The notes below the pieces were generated by a model. That model was not told the origin of the DNA. It worked only from the letters and a program-made list of their open reading frames with translations, and ran no database searches. Source: Actinoplanes octamycinicus (lineage in GTDB: Bacteria > Actinomycetota > Actinomycetes > Mycobacteriales > Micromonosporaceae). Taken from it: 64,000 nt of DNA. Position 1 is the first letter of the stretch. Each line of letters opens with the position of its first letter. The DNA lies in the NCBI RefSeq assembly GCF_014205225.1, contig NZ_JACHNB010000001.1, positions 3,639,501 through 3,703,500 of the forward strand, in the 5' to 3' direction. Of the stretch, positions 18,101 to 27,022 are shown in pieces. The position numbers were made by a program, and so were the translations under genes.

Positions 18101-18443
18101 GTTCCTCCGGGAGCAGCTGACCGGGGCCGGGGCGCTGCGGATCACCGAGCTGGCGGAGGTGGCGGCGGGCAGCCGGGTCCGGGTCGGCGGGATCGTGACG
18201 CACCGGCAGCGGCCGGCCACCGCGGGCGGGGTGACCTTCGTGAACCTCGAGGACGAGACCGGGATGCTGAACGTGACCTGCTCGCCCGGGCTGTGGCTGC
18301 GCTACCGGCGGGTGGCGCGGAGCAGCTCGGCGCTGCTGGTGCGGGGGAAGCTGGAGAAGGTCGAGGGGGTGCTGAACCTGGTGGCGGATCGGCTGGAGGC
18401 GCTCACGCCGCCGGTGACGCCGGCATCGCGGGATTTCCGGTGA
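15090..18443 (+). CDS. dnaE2: Error-prone DNA polymerase III alpha subunit DnaE2
   Basis: A 1117-residue C-family polymerase. ATG 15090 (MSFHNPERPW) is preferred; ATG 15060 in the same frame is possible. A PHP domain opens with AELHCHTNFSFLDGASH (about residues 71-87). The polymerase active site is PPDIDVDIESD, with D463 and D465 as the catalytic pair. The finger region and helix-hairpin-helix follow, and a C-terminal OB fold has RVRVGGIVTHRQRP and FVNLEDETGMLNV. This is the DnaE2 arrangement and length rather than replicative DnaE, which is at the end of the window. It is the last gene of the SOS mutasome operon and makes damage-induced mutations together with ImuA and ImuB. Confidence 0.96.
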   Translation: MSFHNPERPWAEMERVLSGTGRDLWSDPGPAQVVDPIAAEADGGDSPAWTRKREPYRAPALVRAESTVDYAELHCHTNFSFLDGASHPEELAEEAARLGLTGLAVTDHDGFYGVVRFSQAARELGLPTIFGAELSLGLTRPQNGEPDPEGTHLLALAHGHEGYARLARVISEAQLAGGEKGKPEYDSLERVAETLKDHVLVLTGCRKGTVPRALATGGHAAAGAELDRLVDLFGAPNVAVELTDHGDPYDADYNDALFLLARQRGLEVVATGNVHYATPSRRRLATALAAVRARRSLDEMDGWLPAAGTAHLRSGAEMARRFADYPGAVENAAIYGGDLAFDLDLVAPKLPDYDVPAGHTEMSWLRELTMRGARERYGEHHPKAYQQLEYELRMIEELGFPGYFLVVYDIVQFCRENRIYCQGRGSAANSAVCYALWITNVDAVRYNLLFERFLAPERDGPPDIDVDIESDRREEVIQHVYTKYGREHTAQVANVISYRPRSAVRDMARAFGFSAGQQDAWSKQIDRWGDVATADSEMPKQVVEFANAVQNFPRHLGIHSGGMVICDRPIIEVCPVEWGRMPGRTVLQWDKDDCAAVDLVKFDLLGLGMLSALHYAYDMISDELDIGTMPLDDPEVYAMLCRADSVGVFQVESRAQMATLPRLKPDCFYDLVIEVALIRPGPIQGGSVHPYIRRKNKLEKPDVPHPLMENALAKTLGVPLFQEQLMQLAIDVAGFDPSEADQLRRAMGSKRSVEKMERIRRRLYDGMAGNGITGELADDLFHKLSAFASYGFPESHAMSFAYLVYASAWLKRYHPAAFCAALLNAQPMGFYSPQTLVDDARRHGVEVRRPDINRSDAMATLETTPASRRKSEPGEPPHAWGLGGPAVRQGLRAIRTIGTELAERIEAERRAHGPYRSMTDLARRTGCSTGHLEALATADAFASFGLSRREALWAAGAAAQDKPDRLPGTVTGTEAPMLPGMSEVDELVADVWATGLSPETHPARFLREQLTGAGALRITELAEVAAGSRVRVGGIVTHRQRPATAGGVTFVNLEDETGMLNVTCSPGLWLRYRRVARSSSALLVRGKLEKVEGVLNLVADRLEALTPPVTPASRDFR

Positions 18444-18524
18444 CGCGCTTATTTCGTACAAAAACCGGATTTTTGGTGTCGACTGGCATAGGGTGCGCTA
18501 CCAGGAACCAACGGGGAGTGCGCC

Positions 18525-18890
18525 ATGCTGTTCCAGATCTCTGCCGGTCTCGCCGCGGTCCTGGCGACCGCCGTGCCGGTGAAAGCCGACACCGGCTCGC
18601 GTCTCGTGCTGACCTACGCGGCCGGCGCCGGTTACGCCACCGCGGTCAAGCTCACCTGTGACCCGGCCGGCGGCGGCCACCCGAAGCCGGCCCAGGCCTG
18701 CGCCCAGCTCACCCGGGCCGGCGCGGACCCGGCCCGGATCAAGCCGGCGGACCGCTACTGCTTCCTGCTCTACAAGCCGATCACCGCGCGGCTGGCCGGC
18801 ACCTGGCGGGGACGCTCGGTGACGTGGACGCACACCTACGGCAACAGTTGTGAGATGAACCGCGCCACCGGTGTCCTGTTCGATTTCTGA
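18525..18890 (+). CDS. SSI-family subtilisin inhibitor-like protein
   Basis: A 121-residue protein with a short hydrophobic leader (ISAGLAAVLATAVPVKA) and a mature domain matching Streptomyces subtilisin inhibitor: SRLVLTYAAGAGYATAVKLTCDP, four cysteines in the SSI spacing, and a final FDF. By alignment the reactive loop is C79-F-L-L-Y-K-P85, with Leu81 at P1, which suggests inhibition of subtilisin- or chymotrypsin-like proteases. The ribosome site is ACGGGGAG, 8 bp before ATG. The n-region has no positive charge, so export should be checked. It follows dnaE2 by 80 bp, with an AT-richer segment (18450-18480) that probably holds its own promoter. Confidence 0.87.
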   Translation: MLFQISAGLAAVLATAVPVKADTGSRLVLTYAAGAGYATAVKLTCDPAGGGHPKPAQACAQLTRAGADPARIKPADRYCFLLYKPITARLAGTWRGRSVTWTHTYGNSCEMNRATGVLFDF

Positions 18891-18917
18891 GCTTGTCCGG
18901 GCGACTAGGCTGCCCTG

Positions 18918-19664
18918 GTGGACACCGCACTCGCACGAACCGGCCGGCCGCTCGTCACCGCCCGCACCGCCGCGGTCTGGGCCGTCCTGCGCCGGGAGCT
19001 GGACCGGCACGCCGGCCGTGAGCTGACCGTCCTGGACGTCGGCGGGGGCACCGGCGGGTTCGCCGTGCCGCTGGCCGAGGCCGGGCACACGGTCACCGTG
19101 ATCGACGCGAGCCCGGACGCGCTCGCCGCCCTGACCCGCCGCGCCGCCGACGCCGGCGTGGCCGGCCGGGTGCGCGCCGTGCAGGGCGACGGCGACGCGC
19201 TCGCCGGGCTGGTCGAGCCGGCCAGCGCCGACCTCATCCTGTGCCACGCCGTGCTCGAGGTGGTCGACGACCCGGCCGCGACGGTCACCGCGATCGCCGG
19301 CGCGCTGCGTCCCGGCGGCGCGCTCAGCCTGCTGGTCGCCAGCCGCGCCGCGGCGATCCTGGGCCGCGCCGTCAACGGCCACCTGCAGGCCGCGTCCGCC
19401 CTGGTCACCGATCCGGACGGCCGATCCGGCCCGCGCGACACGCTGCGCCGGCGCTACGACGCGGAGACCGCCGCCGCGCTGCTGCGGGGCGCCGGCCTGG
19501 AGGTCGAGGAGACGCACGGGGTGCGGGTCGTCGCCGACCTGCTGCCGGCCGCGGTGGTCGAGGAGGACCCGCAGGCGGTGCTGGACCTGGAGCTGGCGCT
19601 GAGCGCCCAGCCACCGTTCCGGGACATCGCCTCCCAGCTGCACCTGTTCGCCCGCCGGCCATGA
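18918..19664 (+). CDS. SAM-dependent methyltransferase, class I
   Basis: A 248-residue protein starting at GTG 18918. Motif I is LTVLDVGGGTGGFAVPLA (residues about 37-54), followed by VTVIDASPDALAAL, the post-II segment DLILCHAVLEVVDDP and LRPGGALSLLV. This is a UbiE/Methyltransf_11-type small-molecule methyltransferase; the substrate is unknown. Its TGA overlaps the ATG of the following phosphodiesterase gene, so the two are translationally coupled. Confidence 0.88.
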   Translation: MDTALARTGRPLVTARTAAVWAVLRRELDRHAGRELTVLDVGGGTGGFAVPLAEAGHTVTVIDASPDALAALTRRAADAGVAGRVRAVQGDGDALAGLVEPASADLILCHAVLEVVDDPAATVTAIAGALRPGGALSLLVASRAAAILGRAVNGHLQAASALVTDPDGRSGPRDTLRRRYDAETAAALLRGAGLEVEETHGVRVVADLLPAAVVEEDPQAVLDLELALSAQPPFRDIASQLHLFARRP

Positions 19665-20842
19665 CCGGGGTGCCCGACGACGGGCTGCACCCGGACGCGC
19701 TGCGGCTGGTCCGCCCGGCCTACGGCACCGGCAGCCTGGCCGACCTGCTGCCCAGCGTGAGTGCGGTGCTCGGGGTGCCGGGCGCGGCCGACGTGCTGGG
19801 CCTGGGCGCCCGGCTGGACGGGGTCGACAAGGTCGCCGTGCTGCTCGTCGACGGGCTCGGCGCCTACCAGTTGCCGCTGGCCGCGCCGCACGCGCCGGTC
19901 CTCGCCGACCTGGCCGCCGGTGGCCGTGGGCACGCCGGCACGCTGACCGCCGGCTTCCCGTCGACCACCCCGGTCAGCCTGGTCACCCTGGGCGCCGGGG
20001 TGGCGCCCGGGGCGCACGGCGTGCTCGGGTTCACCGTCCGCCGCCCGGACGGCCGGCCGCTCACCCACATCCTCTGGGGCGACGACCCGGACCCGCGGCA
20101 GTGGCAGCCGGTGCCGACCCGGATGGAGCTCGCGGCCGCGGCCGGGGTGCGGGTCACCGTGGTCAGCAAGCCGCAGTTCGAGGGCAGCGGGCTCTCGCTC
20201 GCGGCGAACCGGGGCGGGGCCTACCGGGGCGCCGCGGACGGCATGGCGGTCGCCGACGGGATGCTGGCCGCGCTGCGCGAGGCGGACGGCCCGGCGCTGG
20301 TCTACGGCTACCACCCGGACCTCGACCACTTCGGCCACGAGGACGGCGTCGGCTCGGCGAGCTGGCGGGAGGCCGCCCGCGGGGTGGACAAGCTGCTCGA
20401 CCGGGTGGTGCACCGCCTGCCGCCGCGGTCCGCGCTGCTGGTGGTCGCCGACCACGGTCAGCTGAACGTGCCGCTGGAGGGGCGCCGCGACCTGTCCACG
20501 ACGCCGGAGCTGAGCGACGGCGTGGCCGGGGTGGCCGGCGAGCCCCGGGTGCGCTATCTGCACGTCGAGGACGGGGCGCTGGACGACGTGCTGGCCACCT
20601 GGCGCGGGGTGTTCGGCGACTCGGCCTCGGTGCTGACCCGGGACGAGGCGATCGGGGCGGGCTGGTTCGGGCCGGTGCCGGCCGGGCACGCCGAGCGGAT
20701 CGGGGACGTCGTGGTGCTCTGCTGGGGCCGCACGGTCGCGGTGGCCTCCGGGTGGGAACCGGTCAAAGCCGGGCAATTGATCGCGTACCACGGATCGGCC
20801 ACCGCCGCCGAGATGACCGTGCCCCTGCTGATCGTCCGCTGA
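19661..20842 (+). CDS. Alkaline phosphatase-family nucleotide pyrophosphatase/phosphodiesterase
   Basis: A 393-residue cytoplasmic protein of the alkaline phosphatase superfamily. The start ATG 19661 overlaps the methyltransferase stop by 4 bp. Metal-binding and catalytic blocks are visible: VAVLLVDGLG (first Asp), FPSTTPVSLVTLG (Thr nucleophile), YHPDLDHFGHEDG and VVADHGQLNV. This pattern is that of type I phosphodiesterase/nucleotide pyrophosphatase proteins. No signal peptide is seen. The substrate is unknown; it is often found upstream of DUF3040 genes in actinobacteria. Confidence 0.88.
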   Translation: MTGVPDDGLHPDALRLVRPAYGTGSLADLLPSVSAVLGVPGAADVLGLGARLDGVDKVAVLLVDGLGAYQLPLAAPHAPVLADLAAGGRGHAGTLTAGFPSTTPVSLVTLGAGVAPGAHGVLGFTVRRPDGRPLTHILWGDDPDPRQWQPVPTRMELAAAAGVRVTVVSKPQFEGSGLSLAANRGGAYRGAADGMAVADGMLAALREADGPALVYGYHPDLDHFGHEDGVGSASWREAARGVDKLLDRVVHRLPPRSALLVVADHGQLNVPLEGRRDLSTTPELSDGVAGVAGEPRVRYLHVEDGALDDVLATWRGVFGDSASVLTRDEAIGAGWFGPVPAGHAERIGDVVVLCWGRTVAVASGWEPVKAGQLIAYHGSATAAEMTVPLLIVR

Positions 20843-21009
20843 CCGAGGGCATCCGTATCACTCGATGTCGCCGACCGTCTACCTGCCGTAACGGGGCTGG
20901 TGAGCCGGGCGTTTCGGACGAATCGATCTTCCCGGCACGGAAAATCACCCGCACTCGGCCGTCGTCCCGCTTTCCGACCCGCCAACCCCCTCGTAGACTT
21001 GCGTGGTAA

Positions 21010-21026
21010 GGCAGCCGACGGCTGCC
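21010..21026 (+). promoter_or_regulatory. Hairpin in the DUF3040 gene leader
   Basis: GGCAGCC, loop GAC, GGCTGCC: a perfect 7-bp stem 43 bp before the DUF3040 start codon. It may be part of the 5' untranslated region or a weak terminator of the upstream pair. Confidence 0.4.
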
Positions 21027-21068
21027 CCGGCCCCACGCGGGCCGGACTTGCGCCCGGGGAGGAAAGCC

Positions 21069-21461
21069 GTGCCGCTCTCGGAGCACGAGCAGCGGCTGTT
21101 CGATCAGATCGAGCGGTCGCTTGCCGAGGACCCCAAATTCGCCTCGGCTGTGCGGGCCAGCGACCCGCGTTTCCATGCACGGCGCCGGCTCATCATCGCC
21201 GCGTTCGTGATCGTGCTTGGTCTGGCCCTAGTCGTGTACGGGACGGTCGCGAGCAATACCCTGCTCGGCGTCGCCGGCTTCGTCGTGATGCTGGGCTCGG
21301 CTGCCTTCGCGATGCAGTCGCGCAAGCGCGGGCAGGCCCCCGACCTCAGGTCGGTCGGTGGCACCGCGTCCCGGCGCACGCGTTCCGGCCGCCGGGGTAA
21401 CGGTGGGTTGCTCGACCGCCTGGAGGACCGCTGGAAGCAGCGCCCGGAGGGACATCGCTGA
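21069..21461 (+). CDS. DUF3040 family membrane protein
   Basis: A 130-residue protein starting at GTG 21069 after GGGAGGAAA. It begins with the family signature MPLSEHEQRLFDQIERSLAEDPKFASAVR, then two transmembrane helices (about residues 42-60 and 64-82) and a basic C-terminal tail. DUF3040 proteins are small actinobacterial membrane proteins often encoded near the dcw cluster. The function is unknown. It is transcribed alone and is followed by two hairpins. Confidence 0.9.
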   Translation: MPLSEHEQRLFDQIERSLAEDPKFASAVRASDPRFHARRRLIIAAFVIVLGLALVVYGTVASNTLLGVAGFVVMLGSAAFAMQSRKRGQAPDLRSVGGTASRRTRSGRRGNGGLLDRLEDRWKQRPEGHR

Positions 21462-21482
21462 CGGCCCCGGCCGGCATCGATC

Positions 21483-21505
21483 GACGGCGGCCATCGGCCG
21501 CCGTC
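21483..21505 (+). terminator. Hairpin after the DUF3040 gene
   Basis: GACGGCGGCC, loop ATC, GGCCGCCGTC: a perfect 10-bp stem 21 bp after the stop codon. There is no T-run, as is common for actinobacterial terminators. The following 240 bp to the next hairpin hold no visible gene. Confidence 0.65.
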
Positions 21506-21745
21506 GCCATTCCTCTGTGCGGCAGGCTTTCCGGTACGCGGTGAGCACCGCCGCCCGCGTCGCGCGGCATCACCGGCCCCGTCGCGCACCGCGCCTGCCG
21601 TCCGCGTCGCGTCGTCCAGCTCGGCCGGGCTACGGCCCCGTGGCCGTCCTCCCTGTCGCGCCGGCCCGCCTTCCGCGGCGCGGCCATCGGCGCCATCCGT
21701 GACGAGCGGAGCTGAGGACGCCGGCTCGCTCGCGCTCTCGACGAC

Positions 21746-21779
21746 GAAGGCCCCCTCCTCACCCGAGGAGGGGGCCTTC
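21746..21779. terminator. Bidirectional terminator between convergent genes
   Basis: A perfect 15-bp stem (GAAGGCCCCCTCCTC with its complement) and a 4-base ACCC loop. It sits between the DUF3040 gene (+) and the end of the transglutaminase gene (-), 27 bp from the latter's stop. On the minus strand it would end the MoxR operon. Confidence 0.85.
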
Positions 21780-21806
21780 ACCGTCTGGTCGAACGGTCCC
21801 GGTCGC

Positions 21807-24257
21807 TCAGCGGGCGCGCCTCAGCAGCCGCCGCGGGGTGAACCGGACCATCGCGTCGCGCGCCCGGCTCGCCACCTCCATCGTCCGGGTGCCGGCCTCG
21901 GACATCGCCAGCCGCCACCCCAGGATGATCGACGGCGGCAGCAGCGCCGCCCGCAGCCGCACCCGCGCCGTCGCCGAGTGCGACAGCCCGGCCCGTACCT
22001 GCCGCAGCGCGGAGGTCAGCTCGGCGCCCTGCATCGGCTGCCGCGCGTACCTCGCCCGCTCCTCGGCGGTGCCGAGCAGCTCCGCCGCGGCGGCCGGCTC
22101 CGCCCCGAGCACACCCTCTTTGACCAGGCGTTGCGCGGTCACCCGCGGCGTCTCGGTCGGGTCGACCGCGATCTGGAAGTCGACCATCGTGTCGACCAGC
22201 TCGTCCCAGGCCGCGTGCGCGTCCGCCCGGGCCCGCACCGCATCGCCGGTCACCACGATGTCGGTGACCGCCCCGGCGGTGCCCGGCTCGCCCGCCGCGG
22301 TCGCCACCGCGGGCGGCGGGCCGGCCGTCGCGTTGTTCCGCTGGCGGCGCAGCAGCACCCGGCGCAGGGCCGGGACCAGCAGCAGCGCGAGCAGCGTGAA
22401 GACCCCGATCGCGATCAGCAGCCCGGTCCAGTTGTCCTGGTCGGTGCTGACCACGCCGGCCAGATCGCCGTTGTTGCCGTCGTTGCCGGTCTCCGGCCGC
22501 TCCGCCTTGCCCGGCGCCGCCGACGAGCTGGGGCCCGGCGCGGCCGAGCCGGTCGCGGTCGGGACCGGCGCGGTGGTCCGGTCGGTGTCCGGCGCGTAGT
22601 CCGAGCGGGCCGCGCCGGTCACCCCGGCGGCCGGCGTCGCGTCGAACGGGATCCACCCGAAGCCCTGCAGGTAGACCTCGGTCCAGGCGTGCGCGTTCCG
22701 GTTGGTGATCACGTACGAGTCGTTGTCCTTGGTGCCCCGGGTGAAGCCGAACGCCACCCGGGCCGGGATCCCGGCTGCCCGCACCATCCACGCCATCGCG
22801 GTCGCGTACTGCTGGCAGTAGCCCTGCTTGTTGCGCAGGAACGACTCGATGGCCGACATGTTCGGCGTCGACTGGGCGCTCACGCTGTACGAGAACCCGT
22901 TCTTCTTGGAGAACGAGTCGTAGATCGCCCGCACCTTGTCGTACTCGGTGGCCTTGCCCCTGGTCAGCTGCCGGACCTTGAGGTTGACGTAGGCGTTCTC
23001 CGGCACCTCGGTGAACTGCCGGAGATTGCTGTTGCTCGCCAGCGGCTCGGCCTGACGCAGCTGGGCCGGGGTGAACTCCGGCCGCAGGTAGTCGATCGAG
23101 TACTTCTGCTTGCTGGTGGTGACCCGGTTCGAGTAGAGCACCTGCTGGTTCGGGTCGAACGCCCAGCTGCCGGAGAGGCCGCCGATGCTGACCGGGTTGG
23201 CGTAGACCGGCGCCATGGTCTGCTTCAGCGCGTCGGTGATCTCGATGTCCGCGTGGTACTGCTGGAACGGGATCGAGGACCCCACGCTCGGGTTCGGCAG
23301 GCTGCCCCGGTCCAGGTTGCTGCCGTTCGGCGGCTGGTTGCCGGTGCCGTCCTCGGTGAGCTGGTCGGCGACGCCGAAGCGCAGGTAGAACGGCTCCTTC
23401 TCGGTGGTCCGGACGCGTAGCAGGGTGACCGTGTCGGTCCGGTTCAACTGGCCGCTGAGCGACGCGTACAGGTTGATCCGCCCGCCGCCGCCCTTGCCGA
23501 TCCCGCCGCCGACCCCGTTGCCGCTCTGGGTCAGCTGGGACAGCAGGCCGCCGGTGACGGTCGGCACGACCAGCGGCAGCAGCACCGCCACCACCACGCC
23601 GACCAGGCCGAGCCGCCGGCCGGCCGCGGCCAGCGGGGACGGCTCCCAGACGTCCACGTCCCGGCCGTCGCCGGTGAACCGGCGGCCGAACCGGCGGACC
23701 CGGTCCACGTTGTCGGCGACCAGCAGCCAGAGGTAGCCGCAGGCGCCCACGATGAACGGGGTGACCGGCACGCTGTCCAGGTAGACCGCGACCGGGATGG
23801 AGTAGATCGCCAGCATCGGCAGGCCGGCCAGGGCCGGCCGCCGGAACACCGCGGTGAGCAGGTCGACCACGATGGCCACCGCGCCGATGCCGGCCGCCGC
23901 GACGAACAGCAGCCCGTCCCGGTCCGGGACCGGCACGGCGTACTGCCGGGTGTCCTGCCCGGCCTGCTGGACCAGATCGGCGAAGTGGGCGAAGGTCGCC
24001 GGCAGCGGCACCAGCATCTCGTGCCCGCTCGGGAAGATCCAGGTCAGCGTGACAGCCAGACCGACCACCATGGCCAGCGCCTGGGCCCAGCTCGGCAGCC
24101 GCAGGGTGCGGGCGAGCACCGCCGCCCCGGCCACCATGATCACCACCAGCATCACCTGGAGCAGCCAGGTCCACGAGTCGAAGATCGCCGACAGCGGCGC
24201 GGAGGCCAGCAGGGTGGCGCCGGCCGCGACCAGCCCGAGACGACGACGGCCGGTCAT
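21807..24257 (-). CDS. TgpA-type transglutaminase-like membrane protein (DUF3488, transglutaminase core, DUF4129)
   Basis: An 816-residue protein. ATG 24255-24257 overlaps the DUF58 stop as ATGA; the longer frame is an artefact. The N-terminal 250 residues have about six transmembrane segments. A large external region follows with the transglutaminase core: Cys481 in GYCQQYATAMAWMVRAAG, His523 in NAHAWTEVYLQGFGW and Asp539 in FDATP. After a Ser/Pro/Ala-rich linker comes another membrane helix (WTGLLIAIGVFTLLALLLVPAL) and a cytoplasmic DUF4129-like tail. It forms an operon with DUF58 and MoxR, a very common trio of unknown exact role, probably chaperone-assisted envelope protein processing. 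Confidence 0.93.
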   Translation of the reverse strand: MTGRRRLGLVAAGATLLASAPLSAIFDSWTWLLQVMLVVIMVAGAAVLARTLRLPSWAQALAMVVGLAVTLTWIFPSGHEMLVPLPATFAHFADLVQQAGQDTRQYAVPVPDRDGLLFVAAAGIGAVAIVVDLLTAVFRRPALAGLPMLAIYSIPVAVYLDSVPVTPFIVGACGYLWLLVADNVDRVRRFGRRFTGDGRDVDVWEPSPLAAAGRRLGLVGVVVAVLLPLVVPTVTGGLLSQLTQSGNGVGGGIGKGGGGRINLYASLSGQLNRTDTVTLLRVRTTEKEPFYLRFGVADQLTEDGTGNQPPNGSNLDRGSLPNPSVGSSIPFQQYHADIEITDALKQTMAPVYANPVSIGGLSGSWAFDPNQQVLYSNRVTTSKQKYSIDYLRPEFTPAQLRQAEPLASNSNLRQFTEVPENAYVNLKVRQLTRGKATEYDKVRAIYDSFSKKNGFSYSVSAQSTPNMSAIESFLRNKQGYCQQYATAMAWMVRAAGIPARVAFGFTRGTKDNDSYVITNRNAHAWTEVYLQGFGWIPFDATPAAGVTGAARSDYAPDTDRTTAPVPTATGSAAPGPSSSAAPGKAERPETGNDGNNGDLAGVVSTDQDNWTGLLIAIGVFTLLALLLVPALRRVLLRRQRNNATAGPPPAVATAAGEPGTAGAVTDIVVTGDAVRARADAHAAWDELVDTMVDFQIAVDPTETPRVTAQRLVKEGVLGAEPAAAAELLGTAEERARYARQPMQGAELTSALRQVRAGLSHSATARVRLRAALLPPSIILGWRLAMSEAGTRTMEVASRARDAMVRFTPRRLLRRAR

Positions 24258-25552
24258 CGGATCACCCCGCCCACCGTCTCGGCCATCGCCGCCCGATAGG
24301 CGAAGCCCTGCGATCCGCGGCCCACCGTGGGCCACAGCCCGGGCAACGTCTCGCCGTGCGTCACCGGCACCGAGCGCCAGCCGCTGCGCACCAGCGCGAG
24401 CGACGCGGCGGCGTGCTCCCGGTCCGACTCCTGCCGGTCGCCCGCCGTCATCGGGATCCAGGTGGCGCTGTCGATGGCGAACCCGACACAGGTCGCGCCG
24501 TTGCCGCGCAGCCCGGTGAGCAGGTGCGCCTCGGCCGTGGTCAGGGTGCCGAACAGGCCGATCACCAGGCCGCCGTCGGACCGCCGGCGGACCTGCTCGA
24601 CCAGCCCGGACACGTCGCCGGCCGAGGCCAGCTTGACGTCCGCCAGGGCGTCCAGGATCAGGCCCTCGCCGCCGGCCTCGGCCGCGTCGATGTCCACCCC
24701 GGTCCCGGTCACCAGGCGCACCTTGTAGCCCGCCTCGCGCAGGTGCACCGCGATGCTGGCGGCCGCCGCGACGGCCCACTCGAAGCTCGCCGTCGGGCCC
24801 TCGCCGCGGTGCGCGTGCGCCCGGGTGTCCAGCACCACGGTCGCCCGGCTGTCCCAGGGCTGCTCCTCGCGGCGGACCATCAGCTCACCGGTGCGGGCGG
24901 TGGACCGCCAGTGCACCCGGCGCAGGTCGTCGCCGCGCCGGTACTCCCGGGTGGCGGCGTCGTCCTCGCCGTGCACCGCCACCGAGCGGGCCCGGCTGTC
25001 CCCGGTGCCCGCGTACTCCCCGGCCAGCCGCACCCGGGGGAGCGGCGTGACCTGCGGGATCACGGTGAGCTGGTCGACGCTGGGGAACGAGCGGGTCAGC
25101 TCGCACAGGCCGAACGGGTCGGTCAGCCGGACCACCAGCGGACCGATCGGGTAGCGGCCACGCACGTCGGCGCGCACGGTGTAGGCCACCGAGCTCGCCT
25201 GGTGCGCGCCGAGCCGCTCCAGCACCACCCGGGGCCGGCTGCCCAAGGCATAGGGCAGGCGGTCCTCCAGCAGCATGGTGCCGGTGGGCAGGCGGGAGAG
25301 GTTCTGCAGGCGCAGGATGACCCGCGCGCTGGAGCCGACCGGCGCCCGGCCCGGCTCCAGCGAGCGGGTGCAGGCCAGTTTGTACCGGCTGCGGCCGACG
25401 TAGGCGGCGGCCAGCAGTGGCAGCGCGGCCAGCAGCACGGCGACCCGGAGCAGGTCGCGCTCGCCGAGGATGAGCGCGGAGATCCCGGCCGCGATCGCCG
25501 CGGCCAGGAACGAGCGGCCGCGCGTGGTGAGACCCCGCAGCGCCTCCCGCAT
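24254..25552 (-). CDS. DUF58 domain-containing protein
   Basis: A 432-residue protein starting at ATG 25550-25552, two bases after the MoxR stop. Two N-terminal hydrophobic segments lie at about residues 15-50. The DUF58 core follows with REYRRGDDLRRVHWRSTARTGELMVR and a VWA-like region (TVVLDTRAHAH). DUF58 proteins are partners of MoxR AAA+ ATPases. Its stop overlaps the start of the transglutaminase gene. Confidence 0.92.
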   Translation of the reverse strand: MREALRGLTTRGRSFLAAAIAAGISALILGERDLLRVAVLLAALPLLAAAYVGRSRYKLACTRSLEPGRAPVGSSARVILRLQNLSRLPTGTMLLEDRLPYALGSRPRVVLERLGAHQASSVAYTVRADVRGRYPIGPLVVRLTDPFGLCELTRSFPSVDQLTVIPQVTPLPRVRLAGEYAGTGDSRARSVAVHGEDDAATREYRRGDDLRRVHWRSTARTGELMVRREEQPWDSRATVVLDTRAHAHRGEGPTASFEWAVAAAASIAVHLREAGYKVRLVTGTGVDIDAAEAGGEGLILDALADVKLASAGDVSGLVEQVRRRSDGGLVIGLFGTLTTAEAHLLTGLRGNGATCVGFAIDSATWIPMTAGDRQESDREHAAASLALVRSGWRSVPVTHGETLPGLWPTVGRGSQGFAYRAAMAETVGGVIR

Positions 25553-25554
25553 GA

Positions 25555-26592
<1,038 letters not shown>

Positions 26593-26622
26593 GGGCTTCC
26601 TCCCAGTAGTACGTACCCCGAG

Positions 26623-26637
26623 GGTGGGTCACCCACC
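26623..26637. promoter_or_regulatory. Inverted repeat upstream of the MoxR operon
   Basis: GGTGGGT, C, ACCCACC: a perfect 7+1+7 palindrome 31 bp before the MoxR start codon, in the probable 5' untranslated or promoter region. No known regulator matches. Confidence 0.35.
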
Positions 26638-26864
26638 GTCAGGACACCCCAAGGTTGCGGGCGCCCAGCGGTCCGTGGGCCTCCGGCGCTCGCCGCCCGT
26701 CCTGACAGGTTATCCCCGGACGTACATCCCTCCGAAAGGCCGGAACGCGAGGGCTTTTGAGAAAACGGAGCAAACATGGTCCATTCACCGACGGTGATCG
26801 GATTTCAGACCCGTTCCGCGCCCGGCGGCATACCGGTCGCCGTGCGTGACGGCGGGCGGGTATC

Positions 26865-26912
26865 ATGGCGCGCATGGCTCGGTCTGTTCTGCTCCTTAGC
26901 CGGCCGCGCTGA
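26865..26912 (+). CDS. Putative leucine leader peptide upstream of leuS
   Basis: A 15-codon open frame, MARMARSVLLLSRPR, with an internal ATG at 26874 that would give a 12-residue version. It contains three consecutive leucine codons CTG CTC CTT. The stop at 26910-26912 is followed at once by hairpin-forming sequence and then a T-rich terminator 47 bp before leuS. This is the layout of ribosome-mediated attenuation, as in pheST of E. coli. Only a loose GGCGGGCGGG stands in the ribosome-site position. Confidence 0.55.
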   Translation: MARMARSVLLLSRPR

Positions 26913-26939
26913 ACCGACAGCGTTATCCGACCAGTCGGT
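26913..26939 (+). promoter_or_regulatory. Pause/antiterminator-like hairpin in the leuS leader
   Basis: ACCGAC (26913-26918) pairs perfectly with GTCGGT (26934-26939). An alternative, mutually exclusive hairpin is CGCTG (26907-26911) with CAGCG (26918-26922). A longer-range pairing of GCCGCGC (26903-26909) with GTGCGGC (26943-26949) is also possible. Competing structures next to a leader stop codon fit an attenuator. Confidence 0.45.
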
Positions 26940-26949
26940 ACAGTGCGGC

Positions 26950-26976
26950 GCCCCCTCCTGCGTGAGGGGCTTTTTT
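26950..26976 (+). terminator. Intrinsic terminator/attenuator before leuS
   Basis: CCCCTC (26952-26957) pairs with GAGGGG (26964-26969), followed by six T residues at 26971-26976. A true T-run is rare in this window. Its position inside the leuS leader suggests conditional termination rather than the end of an operon, since the only gene upstream on this strand is the leader peptide. Confidence 0.7.
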
Positions 26977-27022
26977 ATGCCCTCCGGAGCGCGAACCCCA
27001 CCAGCCCACTGACGTAGACGAG

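Noticed and set aside
12801-18461. A 1886-codon minus-strand open frame antisense to imuB and dnaE2
   Set aside because: It is the antisense shadow of strongly recognised genes; its protein is Arg/Gly/His-rich without domains, as expected from high-GC codon bias.
26820-26976. T-box riboswitch before leuS
   Set aside because: The tail GGTACAGTGCGGCG followed by a terminator resembles a T-box superficially, but the UGGN bulge motif is not intact and there is too little room for a normal stem I; the leader-peptide model explains more.
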